NCBI GenBank assembly: GCA_937885735.1
Contig: CALABN010000100.1
Span: forward strand, 1 to 6,551
From: an uncultured Bacteroidota bacterium
Lineage (GTDB): Bacteria > Bacteroidota > Bacteroidia > Bacteroidales > SZUA-534
DNA length: 6,551 bases
Reading direction: 5' to 3'
Shown: positions 6,383 through 6,551 of the stretch, piece by piece
Position numbering within the stretch: position 1 is the first letter of the stretch
How the letters are laid out: each line of letters begins with the position of its first letter
Notes under the pieces: generated by a model
Database searches by the model: none
What the model saw: the letters and a program-made list of their open reading frames with translations, nothing else
What the model was told of the DNA's origin: nothing
Position numbers and translations under genes: made by a program

Positions 6383-6403
6383 GGTGAGTTCTATAAATTC
6401 ACC
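6383..6403. promoter_or_regulatory. Dyad-symmetric element upstream of the Rid/chorismatase-like gene
   Basis: GGTGAGTT (6383-6390) and AAATTCACC (6395-6403) pair as an 8-bp stem with one G-T wobble around a five-base loop. It lies 57 bases upstream of the TTG start of the minus-strand gene. Neither side carries a strong T-tract directly after the stem, so an operator or leader hairpin fits slightly better than a terminator. Between it and the gene, TAAATTCG (minus, 6356-6349) is a seven-of-eight match to the Bacteroidota -7 element TAnnTTTG, but no good -33 box is present. Role is inferred from position only. Confidence 0.3.
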
Positions 6404-6481
6404 GTTTTAAAAAAATATATACCTGAATGGACTATATTGACTTTTCGGCGCTTTTTGTTTTTATCGATATCTTTATGGTTG

Positions 6482-6551
6482 TCAGTCGCCAACAACGCCC
6501 GCACTGTCTCCTTCTTCCGTCCATAAATCTACTCGATAAAAATTCAAAAAT
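6482..6551 (-). CDS. Possible C-terminal end of a minus-strand gene, cut by the window edge
   Basis: A minus-strand frame enters from the right edge and runs 22 codons to a TGA (6484-6482). Its end reads WTEEGDSAGVVGD, an acidic, ordinary-looking C-terminus, and it has the same orientation as the Rid/chorismatase-like gene 155 bases further on. Twenty-two codons are too few to name a family, and such a short frame can be open by chance. A plus-strand frame from ATG 6427 is also open to the edge but reads as less protein-like. Confidence 0.3.
   Translation of the reverse strand, partial: FLNFYRVDLWTEEGDSAGVVGD

Noticed and set aside
6263..6526. 87-residue plus-strand open frame with a hydrophobic C-terminal part
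   Set aside because: Its start lies inside the opposite-strand Rid/chorismatase-like gene, its composition is Lys/Phe-rich as in AT-rich noncoding DNA, and it resembles no family I know.
6427..6551. Plus-strand frame from ATG 6427 open to the right edge
   Set aside because: The 41 codons give a Phe/Ile-rich then Arg/Leu-rich string with no signal peptide pattern or motif; the minus-strand reading of the same DNA is more protein-like.

Overview
The window looks like chromosomal DNA from a member of the Bacteroidota, most likely Bacteroidales. The grounds are: a MurA with the PGGDKIGRRRLDTH loop, GldI-like FKBP lipoproteins with Cys lipoboxes, A-rich regions before starts with no usable Shine-Dalgarno, and two genes whose best start is TTG. 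The order-level placement is inference from protein flavour, not a database match.

Layout. Bases 1-301 carry no clear gene. They hold a decayed array of four 32-bp units (53-180), then a promoter-like stretch (about 188-220), then murA. Bases 302-5069 are five plus-strand genes with gaps of 20, -4, 16 and 32 bp, so probably one operon: murA (peptidoglycan precursor synthesis), a DHH/DHHA1 phosphoesterase of the NrnA type, a GldI-like single-domain FKBP lipoprotein, a larger FKBP lipoprotein with an extra degenerate FKBP-like N-terminal half, and a membrane protein with two C-terminal [4Fe-4S] motifs. A hairpin with an A/T tract at about 5090-5118 closes this operon and also serves the convergent gene. 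Bases 5181-6326 (minus) encode a 381-residue protein whose C-terminal part is a Rid/YjgF domain and whose whole layout resembles chorismatases (FkbO/Hyg5/XanB2 type). Bases 6327-6551 hold a dyad-symmetric element (6383-6403) and possibly the last 22 codons of another minus-strand gene running off the right edge.

How the genes fit together. The plus-strand operon mixes cell-wall precursor synthesis, nucleotide/oligonucleotide turnover, two extracytoplasmic proline-isomerase lipoproteins (envelope protein folding) and a membrane electron-transfer protein. A general envelope/housekeeping theme is reasonable, but no single pathway joins them. The Rid/chorismatase-like gene is a separate transcription unit.

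The points most worth a second look are the 32-bp array just upstream of the murA promoter region, the Asp in place of the catalytic Cys in MurA, and the chorismatase-like protein of unknown substrate. I see no CRISPR array, tRNA, rRNA, insertion sequence, or obvious new defence system.
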